In this document: positions 31,390 through 41,236 of the stretch, piece after piece
Numbering within the stretch: position 1 is the stretch's first letter
How the letters are laid out: each line of letters starts with the position of its first letter
DNA from: Sugiyamaella lignohabitans
Lineage: Eukaryota; Ascomycota; Dipodascomycetes; Dipodascales; Trichomonascaceae
Assembly (NCBI RefSeq): GCF_001640025.1
Contig: NC_031672.1
Span: forward strand, 5,084,001 to 5,148,000
Length of the DNA stretch: 64,000 bases
Direction: 5' to 3'
Position numbers and translations under genes: made by a program
Notes under the pieces: generated by a model
The model's database searches: none
Seen by the model: the letters and a program-made list of their open reading frames with translations, nothing else
What the model was told of the DNA's origin: nothing

Positions 31390-31965
31390 ATGCAGACCAT
31401 AAAGTGCGTTGTTGTAGGAGATGGTGCCGTCGGCAAGACGTGTTTGTTAATTTCGTACACCACCAACAAGTTCCCATCGGAGTATGTGCCCACGGTGTTC
31501 GACAATTATGCGGTGACAGTTATGATCGGAGACGAGCCATACACCCTGGGTTTATTCGATACAGCCGGACAAGAAGATTACGATCGTTTAAGACCATTGT
31601 CATACCCTCAAACGGACGTGTTTTTAGTGTGTTTCAGTGTGACCTCGCCTGCTTCGTTTGAAAACGTACGAGAGAAGTGGCTTCCCGAGGTGCACCACCA
31701 TTGTCCTGGTGTACCCTGCTTGATTGTTGGTACTCAGACAGATTTGCGAGATGATCCTATTGTGGTTCAGAAACTTGCGCGACAGAAGCTCAGACAAGTT
31801 CCTCCTGAGAGCGGTGAACGTCTTGCTCGTGAGGTGGGTGCTGTGAAGTACGTCGAGTGCTCGGCGTTGAGTCAAAAGGGACTGAAGAACGTGTTTGACG
31901 AGGCCATTGTGGCTGCTCTAGAGCCCCCTGTGACCAAGAAGAGTAAGAAATGTATTGTTTTATAG
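31390..31965 (+). CDS. CDC42: Rho-family GTPase Cdc42
   Basis: 191 aa. Master regulator of cell polarity and actin organisation, at the plasma membrane. All Ras-fold signatures are intact: GDGAVGKT at 10-17, effector loop YVPTVFDNY near 32-40, DTAGQEDYD at 57-65, TQTDLRDD near 115-122, SALSQKG near 158, and a polybasic KKSKK followed by the prenylation box CIVL. The length and nearly unchanged sequence leave no doubt. CTG encodes the conserved Leu of YTLGLFD, an argument for standard CUG decoding. A composite GC element lies 43 bases before the ATG. Confidence 0.98.
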   Translation: MQTIKCVVVGDGAVGKTCLLISYTTNKFPSEYVPTVFDNYAVTVMIGDEPYTLGLFDTAGQEDYDRLRPLSYPQTDVFLVCFSVTSPASFENVREKWLPEVHHHCPGVPCLIVGTQTDLRDDPIVVQKLARQKLRQVPPESGERLAREVGAVKYVECSALSQKGLKNVFDEAIVAALEPPVTKKSKKCIVL

Positions 31966-32527
31966 AGAGCGAGCGTGACCCAGCAGCGACCATCCCTACA
32001 TGTCGTCCTCGCAGCGTGACTCAATCCCACCACCCTTTGCACCACACCCATTGACCGCTACCACACCATATTCTGCTCCATATATTGTTTATGCTTGTTA
32101 TGTTTGTTGCTTATTTTTTGTAAATTCTGAAACCATTGCGTCTCGAGACCTGGGGCTCGGCCCGGGGTCTGTGGACGGGTGTGCCTCCGGCGGCCGGGCT
32201 CCGCCCGGACCTGGTTGTGCTCGCTTCGCGAGCTGTGGGGAGGGGGGCGGTGAAGGGGAGAAGTGGGGGGTTTTTGGGGGAAATGGGGAGGTTTTAGGGG
32301 TGTGGATTGGAAGTTTGGTGACAGGAGAATGGGGTCTTGATCTCAGGGGTAGGTGCCAGCCGCGTCGAACCAAGCAGAAAAAAATGGTGTGTAAGCAGCC
32401 GTGCGGGTCAGGATCAGTGGTGAAGAAGTGCGCGTGAGATGAAATATCTGCGTGGTGCTGCTACCAGTTTGTTTGTGTATTCGCTGCTGTTGATTCAATT
32501 ACAAATTTGGTGCAATTTCCGTGAAAA
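31966..32527. other. Intergenic region CDC42 / TCP1
   Basis: Holds one solo GC arm and a following G-rich tract (32233-32300). Nothing else recognised. Confidence 0.5.
32182..32233 (+). repeat. Solo GC element, CCGGGC type
   Basis: TGCCTCCGGCGG, CCGGGC-TCC-GCCCGG, ACCTGGTTGT, GCTCGC-TTC-GCGAGC. Sense orientation, 216 bases after the CDC42 stop. It is nearly identical to the copy at 28283. Confidence 0.88.
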
Positions 32528-34809
32528 ATGTCCCAAGTTTACTCCACCGCGCGATCTGATACGCTGTGTAAGTTTCTACTATTTTATAAGAGTCTGGGAA
32601 TGGATCTGAGAATGCCATTGCTTGCAGTTTGTAGCTGGTCGCTCGGTTGCTGGAGGCCAGACTGGAGTGGAGGTGAATCCATTCGCTCGGTTGATCTGTA
32701 TCTTCTACGAAATTGAATCAATTCTTGATTTCACTCGGATTGGGTTATTGGATTATACAGCTTTTACTACTGAGTTGGTTGCTTGTGGACTTCTATGAAT
32801 ACAGCGTGAGAACGAATACTAACAGCATGTGTAGTTCTGAGCGGTCAGAAGATCAGTGGTGACGATATCCGTAATCAGAACGGTAAGTTTATTTTTTGTT
32901 TGGTCTTTTGTTTTATTAAGAGGGAATGAATGGTGATATGTGTTTGAAATGAAGTCACTGAACCGGTTCACAAACTGGGTCTCTATCGGTTGTATACACT
33001 GTACAGGTTTTCTGGACCCGAGTCACAAAGGGAAGGCTAGTTCTATGATTGAGACCTGTGGTGATTTTAGAAGTGATGAAGTGATACGGAGCAAGCAAGG
33101 ACCCGTTTTTGATTTCAGAATCGACACGAAGAAGCTCGCGAAGCGAGCACGACCAGGTCCGGGCGGAGCCCGGCCGCCGGAGGCACGTCCCAAGCAGCGA
33201 TTAGAATACTAACCCCGAGCTAGTTTTGGCATGTCTCGCTATTGCCAATGTTGTGAAGTCGTCGTTGGGACCTGTTGGTCTGGATAAGATGCTGGTTGAC
33301 GATATTGGAGATGTGACTGTGACCAATGACGGAGCGACTATTCTCAGTTTATTAGATGTTGAGCATCCAGCAGGAAAGATCTTGGTGGAATTGGCACAAC
33401 AACAAGATAGAGAGGTTGGAGATGGTACGACCAGTGTTGTGATCATTGCGTCGGAATTATTACGTAGAGCCAACGAGCTGGTCAAGAACAAGATCCACCC
33501 CACTACTATTATCACTGGTTACAGATTGGCATTGAAAGAGGCTGTTAAGTATATCAACGAAGTGATGAGCTCGTCAGTGGAGTCGCTAGGTAAAGAGACT
33601 CTTATCAACATTGCCAAGACCAGTATGTCGAGTAAGATCATTGGTGCCGACAACGAGTTTTTCTCGAAGCTGGTAGTTGACGCCATTCTTGCCGTCAAGA
33701 CCACCAACACCAGAGGTGACACTAAATACCCCGTCAAGGCTGTCAACATCCTCAAGTCACACGGTAAATCAGCCACAGAATCGCTTCTTATTAAAGGATA
33801 CGCTCTCAACTGTACAGTTGCCAGCCAGGCCATGAAAACATATATCCCCAATGCCAAGATCGCGGTGCTGGATATGAACCTACAGAAGGCCAAAATGGCC
33901 TTGGGAGTGAATGTTACTATTGACGACCCAGAACAGTTAGAGGCGATTAGAAAGCGTGAATACGGCATTATTGTAGAACAAATCAACAAAATCATTGCTG
34001 CTGGTGCTAATGTGGTTCTCACCACCAAGGGCATTGACGATATGTGTCTTAAGTTATTTGTTGAAGCCGGTGTTATGGCAGTTAGACGATGCAAGAAGGA
34101 GGATTTGCGAAGAATTGCCCGTGCTACCGGAGCCACTCTTGTATCGACTCTTTCTAATTTGGATGGCGAAGAGGTTTTCGAGAGTTCTTACTTGGGTAGT
34201 GCAGAAGAGGTTGTTCAACAACGTATTTCTGATGATGAATGTATTCTTATCAAGGGTACCAAGGTACACTCGTCGAGTTCAATCATTCTCCGTGGATCCA
34301 ACGAGTACCAATTAGACGAGATGGAGCGTTCTGTACACGATTCACTTTCAGTTGTCAAGCGTACACTCGAGTCTGGATATGTTGTTCCTGGAGGAGGTGC
34401 TGTAGAGACAGCTCTTAATATCTACCTTGAGAGCTTTGCGACATCTCTTGGATCTAGAGAGCAACTTGCCATTGCCGAGTTTGCCAATTCGTTACTGATC
34501 ATTCCCAAGACCTTGGCAGTCAATGCTGCCAAAGATTCTTCGGACCTGGTAGCCAAGCTACGTTCATACCACGCCGCTGCTCAAAGTGCACTACCTACTG
34601 ATGTCAAACGCCGAAAATACAAAAACAACGGACTCGACCTGCTCAATGGTAAGATTATCGATGAGATCCAAGCTGGTATCCTCGAGCCCACCATGAGCAA
34701 AATCAAGTCGCTCAAGTCGGCAGTCGAGGCCTGTATTGCCATTCTCAGAATCGACACCATGATCAAGGTAGACCCTGAACAAAAGGAACAAGACCACCAC
34801 GATCACTAG
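32528..34809 (+). CDS. TCP1: CCT/TRiC chaperonin subunit alpha
   Basis: 557 aa from exons 32528..32567, 32835..32882 and 33224..34809. The 40- and 48-base 5' exons encode MSQVYSTARSDTL and FLSGQKISGDDIRNQN, matching the yeast Tcp1 N-terminus. Exon 3 continues VLACLAIANVVKSSLGPVGLD. ATP-binding and hydrolysis motifs NDGATIL, GDGTTSVVII and PGGGAVE are intact. The end is QEKDHHDH-like (acidic/His). The complex folds actin, tubulin and WD40 proteins in the cytosol. Intron 2 (341 bases) ends TACTAACCCCGAGCTAG and carries a GC element (33134..33185) just before its branch box. Confidence 0.97.
33134..33185 (-). repeat. Solo GC element inside TCP1 intron 2
   Basis: Reversed CCGGGC-type copy: GCTCGC-GAA-GCGAGC, then CCGGGC-GGA-GCCCGG, ending CCGGAGGCA. 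It ends about 20 bases before the TACTAAC branch box of the intron. Confidence 0.9.
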
Positions 34810-35591
34810 ACTAGAAAATATATGCGATAACTGTACTTTTTTTTTGTACTTTTCATGTTATTTAAATTCTAAATATTCTCTACCACTTTTGTAGTGGATG
34901 GATGACTTGGGCTCAGCTCCAGTCCAAAAACCGACCAAAAACCGCTAAAGCAGAGCATCTAATCCCGACACCCGACTCGAGCGAAGCGAGAGGAGAACCG
35001 GGATCTGGGGCTCCGCCCCCAGCCACCGGAGGCACCGATCCCCACAGACGGACCGAAGATGAAATATGCAGGGCCCCATCGTATCTGTCGTAACTGCAAG
35101 TTTATATACGGGCGAGAAGAGGTGTGAGGTCAGGGTTGGAGATGCAGGAAATTAGCATGTGAGAACGGATCGTATCTTTTCGTCCCAACTGTGGAGTGGA
35201 GTTCAGAGTAGAGACCGTTTCAGAGCCATAGCGAGCTAACGAACTAATTCGGAGCTGGAGAGTATTTTTTGTTCAACACAAATAAATCCTACCAGGATCT
35301 GTGACAAGAGTTTCAGTTGGATCAGTTGAGATTGAGTTCGCGTAGTATTTCGCTCCAGCATCATCAAATCTTCAGTGGCTCATTGATTGACTGAGTGACT
35401 GAGTGACTGACGACTAGCCAGTAAGAAGCTAATAAGTCTGGAATTATAATCCTCATACATAATTGATTGGCACAGAAGTTATTTACACGAATCACAGATC
35501 GCGATTAGGGACATGCCATTTGCTGGCTTGTCGTGTTTGGTCGTAATTGACAAAGTACTTGTTGCCCCGGAACCCCGGAACATCACCAGAC
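34810..35591. other. Intergenic region TCP1 / Upc2-like gene
   Basis: Contains a solo GC arm and, near 35392-35413, a short GAGTGACT/GACTGA repeat in the probable leader of the regulator gene. No gene seen. Confidence 0.5.
34975..35034 (-). repeat. Solo GC element, left-arm type, reversed
   Basis: On plus: ACTCGAGCGAAGCGAGAGGAG, as the inner left arm of the composite, then CTGGGG...CCCCAG and GGAGGCA. The loop of the first stem is inverted relative to other copies. Confidence 0.8.
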
Positions 35592-37778
35592 ATGTCAGGT
35601 CCCAAAGCTAGCAAGAAAATCAAGATTGAGACCACCACTGCGTCGTCAGATGAAGACGACAGTGGTAAGCGGAAACTGGATCACAATCGCCTGTCAGTTC
35701 CTGCTGCTACTGCTGCAGACTCAACGTCCACTAGCAACAGCTCGAGGAGATTGTCTGGTAATAATAACAGTGTGATCTCACCTGGCGGGTTTTCAGATTC
35801 TGATGGTGGTGGAGCTAACTCGGTAATTGGACGACGAAAAAGAGACAGCGGCAGTGATCTAGGAATTGAGAATCCAACAAGTGTTGGTGCTGATGCTGAA
35901 GCAGATACTGAGGCCGGTGCCAAAGCTGATGCTAGAGATGATTCTAGAGAAGAGGTTAGACGAGCAGGGTTTTCGGCAGTCAATGGTGCTACAAGTGCTA
36001 GCGCCAGTTCGGCAGGACCAAGTTTCACTGGAAATGCCACTGCAGATACTCCTTCGTCAGGTAGACCCGTGAAAAGAAGACCACATAGCAAATCAAGAAG
36101 AGGATGTAGCAATTGCAAAAAAAGAAGAGTCAAGTGTGATGAGACGCACCCGAGATGTAAAAACTGCGATCACTTAGGTCTTGAATGTTCATTCACCACA
36201 GATCAAGTAGCCAAAGTGTCGTATTCCAACGGACCGCTTAATATGGTAGACCTGAAACTGTTTTACAACTATACAACAGTTGTATGGAAAACAATAACGT
36301 CAGCGGGAATATCAAACGAAGAAGTGTGGGGTGAAGACGTTCCAGCACTAGCATTTGAATATCCATTCTTGATGAGGTGTCTACTAACATTCTCAGCAAC
36401 CCATTTATCACGAACTCATAAAGGCATGTATGACGATGCAGTCACTGTACATAGAGGAGAGGCCCTACGATTATTAAGGGAAGAAGTTCAACAGGTGACG
36501 CCCCAGAATGTCGACCCTTTAGTGGCAGCGTCTGTTCTGCTTATATTAGACGCCCTGGCCAATGCCGCATTACCAGACGAAATGTCTCCCAGCAGTCTAC
36601 CTCCATCTGCTTGGTTACATCATGTTCGTGGAGCAGCCACTATTTTATTGGCAGTAGGACCACTTCCACCAGAAAGTCGATTTTTCCGGCTCGTGAATGT
36701 GGATTTAAGCGACCTAGCAGATACGAAAGGCGGGCTGGCGGGTATTTCCCAGCTGATTGCCAATAGTGGACTTGGTGGATTAGGTGGTTTGGCTGGTTTG
36801 GGACTTGGTGGGCTGAGAGGTTTGGAAGCCAGTCTGTTAGAAGAAGGAATAAATGTTGTCAGTGCCGCTGGTAGCATGGGTAACATGAACAACATCAATA
36901 ACATCAACGGGATCAATGCACTGGCTGGGTTGAATGGTCTGAATTTGAGTAACTTGGGTGATCTGGCTGGACTTGGCAATCTTGTTGGAAGCAATTCTCC
37001 ATTTGGTGGAAGTGCTGCTGCTGCTTCTGCTACTGCTGGAGAGACTCCAGTCACTGGCAGTCTGAACTCAGAGAGTGGTAATAGCAATAGCACGAGTCCT
37101 GCTCTGAGTGCACTTTCTGGAGGAACAAGTGTTACATCACCCAATGCCGCCGCAACTCAGCTTCTGCTCCAGCAAGGAGGTCTTCCGGTGGTAGCTGGTG
37201 CATTGTCTGGAATGTCTGGTTTGGCATGTTTTGACGACGACCTGAAAGATCTGTACCCTGTTCACACAAGCTCACCGTACTTTCAAACACTGGTGTATAT
37301 CGATAAACTGTTCCATCAGCGATATAAGTCTGATTTCATTCTACGAGTATTCTCGTTCCCAGCACTGCTAGATCGCAATCTGCTCGAGCTGCTGGGTAAA
37401 GGTGACGACGGCGCCAAACGCATCATCCGTGTGTACTACAAACTAGTGAGATCGTTCACGTCCGAGATGAAGGAAAAGGTATGGTTTCTAGAAGGTGTAT
37501 CTAAGGTGCTACCTATCGACCTCGACTCTGACTTTGGCGGACTGGGATTCATCACCTCGGCACTTCCAGTGTCAGTCACTCTCGAAACCATGCTGCGACC
37601 GTTCGAGGAGACCGATGTCGGCACTATAGTGAGCGGTCAGCGTTCTTCAAACACACCCACACCGTCATCGCTCCTTCCACCGCCACCAGCCAACTACGAC
37701 AAATCACCTGGCGACCACAGTCAGCAGTCGCCACCATCGGACTCCAACAACAGGGATAACGACGAGCTCATGAGCTGA
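35592..37778 (+). CDS. Zn(II)2Cys6 regulator, Upc2/Ecm22 sterol-regulator-like
   Basis: 728 aa from the ATG 35592; the open frame upstream has no ATG. The zinc cluster is C172-x2-C175-x6-C182-x6-C189-x2-C192-x6-C199 within HSKSRRGCSNCKKRRVKCDE, the Upc2/Ecm22-style cluster. The following region fits the C-terminal ligand-binding family (FEYPFLMRCLLTFSATHLSRT). Two low-complexity inserts interrupt it: Gly/Leu repeats (about 395-415) and Asn/Ile/Gly repeats (about 430-475). In yeast this family activates sterol genes such as ERG1. The ortholog assignment rests on the zinc cluster and one block. Confidence 0.75.
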   Translation: MSGPKASKKIKIETTTASSDEDDSGKRKLDHNRLSVPAATAADSTSTSNSSRRLSGNNNSVISPGGFSDSDGGGANSVIGRRKRDSGSDLGIENPTSVGADAEADTEAGAKADARDDSREEVRRAGFSAVNGATSASASSAGPSFTGNATADTPSSGRPVKRRPHSKSRRGCSNCKKRRVKCDETHPRCKNCDHLGLECSFTTDQVAKVSYSNGPLNMVDLKLFYNYTTVVWKTITSAGISNEEVWGEDVPALAFEYPFLMRCLLTFSATHLSRTHKGMYDDAVTVHRGEALRLLREEVQQVTPQNVDPLVAASVLLILDALANAALPDEMSPSSLPPSAWLHHVRGAATILLAVGPLPPESRFFRLVNVDLSDLADTKGGLAGISQLIANSGLGGLGGLAGLGLGGLRGLEASLLEEGINVVSAAGSMGNMNNINNINGINALAGLNGLNLSNLGDLAGLGNLVGSNSPFGGSAAAASATAGETPVTGSLNSESGNSNSTSPALSALSGGTSVTSPNAAATQLLLQQGGLPVVAGALSGMSGLACFDDDLKDLYPVHTSSPYFQTLVYIDKLFHQRYKSDFILRVFSFPALLDRNLLELLGKGDDGAKRIIRVYYKLVRSFTSEMKEKVWFLEGVSKVLPIDLDSDFGGLGFITSALPVSVTLETMLRPFEETDVGTIVSGQRSSNTPTPSSLLPPPPANYDKSPGDHSQQSPPSDSNNRDNDELMS

Positions 37779-37845
37779 CTGGCCATTATTTATTCTAAAC
37801 TCGAAAACTGTATATTAGCTTCTGTTAACAGGGGAGCGGGGGGCA

Positions 37846-37985
37846 TGCCTCCGGCGGCTGGGGCTTCGCCCCAGACCCCACTGCTCCTCTCGCTCCGCTC
37901 GAGTCGTTCCTTCGGGGGTCCCCAATACCCAACTCTGCGAAGCGGAGTTGCTACGGGTCCGGGCGGAGCCCGGCCGCCGGAGGCA
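37846..37985 (+). mobile_element. Composite GC inverted-repeat element (full copy 5), chimeric
   Basis: The left arm (37846..37904) is CTGGGGC-TTC-GCCCCAG with CTCCTCTCGC...GCTCGAGTCG. The right arm (37932..37985) is of the other subfamily, CCGGGC-GGA-GCCCGG, with inner hairpin ACTCTGC-GAA-GCGGAGT. It is therefore a mixed copy. It starts 67 bases after the Upc2-like stop. Confidence 0.87.
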
Positions 37986-38083
37986 CCCAGAGCCACGTTT
38001 GTGTGATAAACTATGCGCCGTTAACTACATAAAACAATCAAAGAAAAGGGGTCGTGAAAGGAATGGATATGCCGGGAGTTGGT

Positions 38084-38545
38084 TTATTTCTTCTTGGGAC
38101 CGCCGAGAGGAGCACCGATGTCCTTGCCTCTCAGCTTGACACCGACCACTCTCTCGATCTTGGCCAAAAGTTGTTGGTTGGGAACGGCTCTACCGGCCTC
38201 GTAGTCGTTGATGACGGTGGGCTTTTCGTTGACACGGGTGGCAAGATCCTTTTGTGTTAAGTTCTTGTCTTGACGAGCCTTCTGTAAAGCACGGCCGACG
38301 TCCATACTGATCTTGGCAGGGGGAGCCACCTCGTTCTCACGGTCAATCTTGGTCAGACGTTGACCTTCGCTCGAGGCCGTCTTGTTACCAGTGGTGTACT
38401 TCTTCTCAACAGAAAGAACGGCTCCAGATCTCTTGGCAGCATTGATTTCAGCTTGTGATCTCGCAACTGTGGCTCTGGGGCCACCACCTCCGACTCGGGC
38501 CTTTGATCCCACAACGGTGACGTCGTCCCATCCCATGTTACTCAT
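38084..38545 (-). CDS. MBF1: Multiprotein-bridging factor 1 (transcription/translation coactivator)
   Basis: 153 aa, starting at ATG 38545. The N-terminus [16 protein letters not shown] and the KLDREnE-like segment ([12 protein letters not shown]) are Mbf1 hallmarks. A Cro/C1-type helix-turn-helix follows at about residues 85-140 ([35 protein letters not shown]). The C-terminus ends in Lys. Mbf1 bridges TBP and bZIP activators and protects against frameshifting on stalled ribosomes. A TCACGTGA box lies 194 bases upstream. Confidence 0.96.
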   Translation of the reverse strand: MSNMGWDDVTVVGSKARVGGGGPRATVARSQAEINAAKRSGAVLSVEKKYTTGNKTASSEGQRLTKIDRENEVAPPAKISMDVGRALQKARQDKNLTQKDLATRVNEKPTVINDYEAGRAVPNQQLLAKIERVVGVKLRGKDIGAPLGGPKKK

Positions 38546-39000
38546 TTTGTCGTTATTTTGTGTTGTAAAGTTCTTGGAGAATGTAAAATTGAAAAAAGTC
38601 CAGATGTTAAAATGGACTTATAAATAATATTTTTTGGGTTTGATTCCAATGATGTTTGTTAAGGTTTGAAGCAATAAGAAGGAGAGAACATTGCAGAACA
38701 GCTCCGAAGACCTTAAATTTCAAGATTCTGCTCGCTGCTCACGTGAGTTGTATCTGTGGAAATTGGCTATTTTTGGGATATATACCCTAAACCGTATGTA
38801 TAGTAGAGGCAGGTATGAGTTATAGTGAGTAGTGATTTATAGTGAGAGAGTGAGGGTGAGACTGAGATTCTGCTGCTGGAGATACAGGCGTGGTTACAGG
38901 TAGCAGGAGTAGATCATTCATATCAGCAGGGTTGTTGTAGAAGTTGTAATAGGACGCGAACTGCCAATTGCGTGATTGGGATATTATTGGCGTGTCCGAT
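38546..39000. other. Divergent promoter MBF1 / TRS65
   Basis: Contains TCACGTGA at 38739-38746 and GAGTGA-rich sequence at 38820-38870. No gene seen. Confidence 0.5.
38739..38746. promoter_or_regulatory. TCACGTGA box between MBF1 and TRS65
   Basis: Perfect octamer within CTCACGTGAG, between divergent genes. Confidence 0.5.
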
Positions 39001-41082
39001 ATGACTACTAATGACGAGTCTTCTGTAAAGACGGCGAATCAGAGTCAGACTAAGGCTGTATCGTATGTTCTGAAAGTCTACGTGCCAGGTCAGGCCGAGA
39101 CCGCCAATGTCGATACTGTCACTGCTAGAGAGTCAAGTGGTAAAGAGCCAAGTGACACAGAGACGGTTGGTACAAAACTGGATGCCAGTAATGAGAATGG
39201 TAAAACAATTGAAGAGGACGGAGACCCTGAAAATAGAATTGCAAACAAAGTTGAAAACAAAGTTGCAACTAAAATTGAAGATAAAATTGAAGATAAAGAA
39301 AATGATAAATTAGAGCTGTCAAACAGAGTGACACGGAGTCAGGTATTTTATGACGAGGAGATTGTTGCATATTTCGAATTGACTGGAGAAGATGTAGAGG
39401 TGCTTGTGGATACAATTACGATACAAGTTGAAGTAAAGGTAGTTGGACTAGCACCATCTAGCCAAAATCAAACCCGAAACTTAAATCATACTCCTAATTC
39501 GCCATATCCACAGCCTCGAGACAGAGTTCATGCCATCTTCTCTCGAACTATCACAAAAGAACATCTCGTCAGTTCGACTGCTAATGCTGCTATTTGGTCA
39601 CTACACATACCTGTAAATCATCCTAGATCTCGATTACTACAACCTAAATTGGTTATTGACTCGGTAGCCAAGTTAGCGGCTGGTCATGATCTTGCTTTTG
39701 ATACCAGCAAACCGACCAGTGAACAAATGCATGGCAGTGACACTGAGGTTTCTTCAGTTAGAAACGTAGCAATGAAATCAAAGCAATTTGAGGACTTGTT
39801 ACCCATTGGCAAAGCCAACTTATTCGAAGCTCTATCTTTTGGAGAGCCACATTCTACAGATGTAGTAGCCAGCTCTGCTGCCGCTGGAATGGTCACAACC
39901 TCGACGACCTCAACAATAGTCCAAAAGCCTCTACCACTGACTGATACTGTAGTGACTCCTCCTGTTGTCAATAAGGTAGGAAGTCGCAGAACCTCGCCTA
40001 TTTCTTCTCCACATCTTGATACTGACAATGACGTCCAGTTAGCTTCATCTGAACTCGTAATTCCTGTATATCCAGCATTGAACTTACGATTGAGATGTGC
40101 TATATTATCGGGTGGAGGAGATAGCGAAAATCTTATTGCAAGTATTGAAATTACTTGTGGAGAAACTGCCAAAGTCGATGTGCTGATAACTTCTGTTGGC
40201 CTGGAGCTGAACGATGGCACTGTATACCGACTGGGTCCAATTCAGCTGCCTCAATGGCTCCGACCTGGTGAAAATCTCGTTCTCAGTTATAGCATAGAGG
40301 GAATATACGGCACCAGTGGTGGAAGAGCCACTCCTGTTACTATAAATATCGACTGCTTCCCGTCTATCAACGGTATTGGAAAGGAATCCAACTCTTTAGA
40401 ACCCCAGCCATCATCTCCCCATGTCAAGACTAAATGGGACACGACTGTTAATTTTGAAAATGCCAATAACTCATTAGTACCCACGGCGGTACAATCACCA
40501 CTAATAAACAATACAAATTCGCATGACACTGTCCCCATTCGACGAGCAGGACGGCCACTTAATCGGACCTCGAGCAACCTGTCACTAAACAGTTCAAACG
40601 CTGCTGCTCGAACCACCCGTCCATTGCTAACGAATCTCACCTTATCTTTTACTGGTCCAAGTGCTGTCAAAGTTGGCGAGACATTCGAATGGAAAGTATT
40701 TGCCGTCAATCGTGCTCCGGTCACAAGGAATCTGACATTATTCTTTCAATCTCGCGAAACACCTGTTTCCAGTGACAGGATGGCTACCATTTCTACACCA
40801 ACATCAGCAACCTCTAAAAATATTCAAGCATTTCCTGTTATAGACCGCTCTGTTCTCAAACGTATGGTCGGCTCACGTACTGTTCAGGACAAGGGAATTG
40901 TTTGTTTGGTGAACGATGTACGAATTGGCCCTCTGCTGCCTCAAGCCTGCTTCGAGGCTACTATCACCATCTTGGCTTTGTCCCCCGGAATTCATACCCT
41001 TGGTGACAGCACTCTCGTTGACCTCAGCAATGGACAAGGTTATGATTGCGGACCGCTGCTAGAAGTCGTCGTCAGCAAATAG
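39001..41082 (+). CDS. TRS65: TRAPP II complex subunit Trs65
   Basis: 693 aa from ATG 39001; the frame extends upstream without an ATG. The N-terminal half is a variable, Lys/Glu-rich region followed by beta-strand-rich blocks (DEEIVAYFELTGEDVEVLVDT). The C-terminal domain carries the features I associate with the Trs65 family: LTLSFTGPSAVKVGETFEWKV, LNDVRIGPLLP-type VNDVRIGPLLPQACFE, and a terminal DLSNGQGYDCGPLLEVVV. Trs65 dimerises TRAPPII, which activates Rab GTPases at the late Golgi. No membrane segment is present. A GC element starts 15 bases after the stop. Confidence 0.75.
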   Translation: MTTNDESSVKTANQSQTKAVSYVLKVYVPGQAETANVDTVTARESSGKEPSDTETVGTKLDASNENGKTIEEDGDPENRIANKVENKVATKIEDKIEDKENDKLELSNRVTRSQVFYDEEIVAYFELTGEDVEVLVDTITIQVEVKVVGLAPSSQNQTRNLNHTPNSPYPQPRDRVHAIFSRTITKEHLVSSTANAAIWSLHIPVNHPRSRLLQPKLVIDSVAKLAAGHDLAFDTSKPTSEQMHGSDTEVSSVRNVAMKSKQFEDLLPIGKANLFEALSFGEPHSTDVVASSAAAGMVTTSTTSTIVQKPLPLTDTVVTPPVVNKVGSRRTSPISSPHLDTDNDVQLASSELVIPVYPALNLRLRCAILSGGGDSENLIASIEITCGETAKVDVLITSVGLELNDGTVYRLGPIQLPQWLRPGENLVLSYSIEGIYGTSGGRATPVTINIDCFPSINGIGKESNSLEPQPSSPHVKTKWDTTVNFENANNSLVPTAVQSPLINNTNSHDTVPIRRAGRPLNRTSSNLSLNSSNAAARTTRPLLTNLTLSFTGPSAVKVGETFEWKVFAVNRAPVTRNLTLFFQSRETPVSSDRMATISTPTSATSKNIQAFPVIDRSVLKRMVGSRTVQDKGIVCLVNDVRIGPLLPQACFEATITILALSPGIHTLGDSTLVDLSNGQGYDCGPLLEVVVSK

Positions 41083-41097
41083 TCTACAAGGATGTTT

Positions 41098-41151
41098 TGC
41101 CCTCCGGCGACCGGGTCTCGGCCGGGACCTGGTTGTGCTCGCTTCGCGAGC
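41098..41151 (+). repeat. Solo GC element, CCGGGC type, diverged
   Basis: TGCCCTCCGGCGACCGGG, a damaged first stem, then ACCTGGTTGT and an intact GCTCGC-TTC-GCGAGC hairpin. Sense orientation, 15 bases after the TRS65 stop, so almost certainly in its 3' UTR. Confidence 0.8.
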
Positions 41152-41236
41152 TTACTAGAGGAGACAGAGTGATACCACTTCATATATTCTCATTAATTAC
41201 ACAAATAAATAGCATTACCTCACTGACCGTTCCCTC

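Noticed and set aside
30777..31505. 242-codon minus-strand ORF overlapping the CDC42 start
   Set aside because: It spans the GC element and the antisense of CDC42, with no domain. The CDC42 reading is unambiguous.
37436..37624. Minus-strand ORFs antisense to the Upc2-like and TRS65 genes
   Set aside because: They are shadows of codon-biased real genes on the plus strand, without domains.
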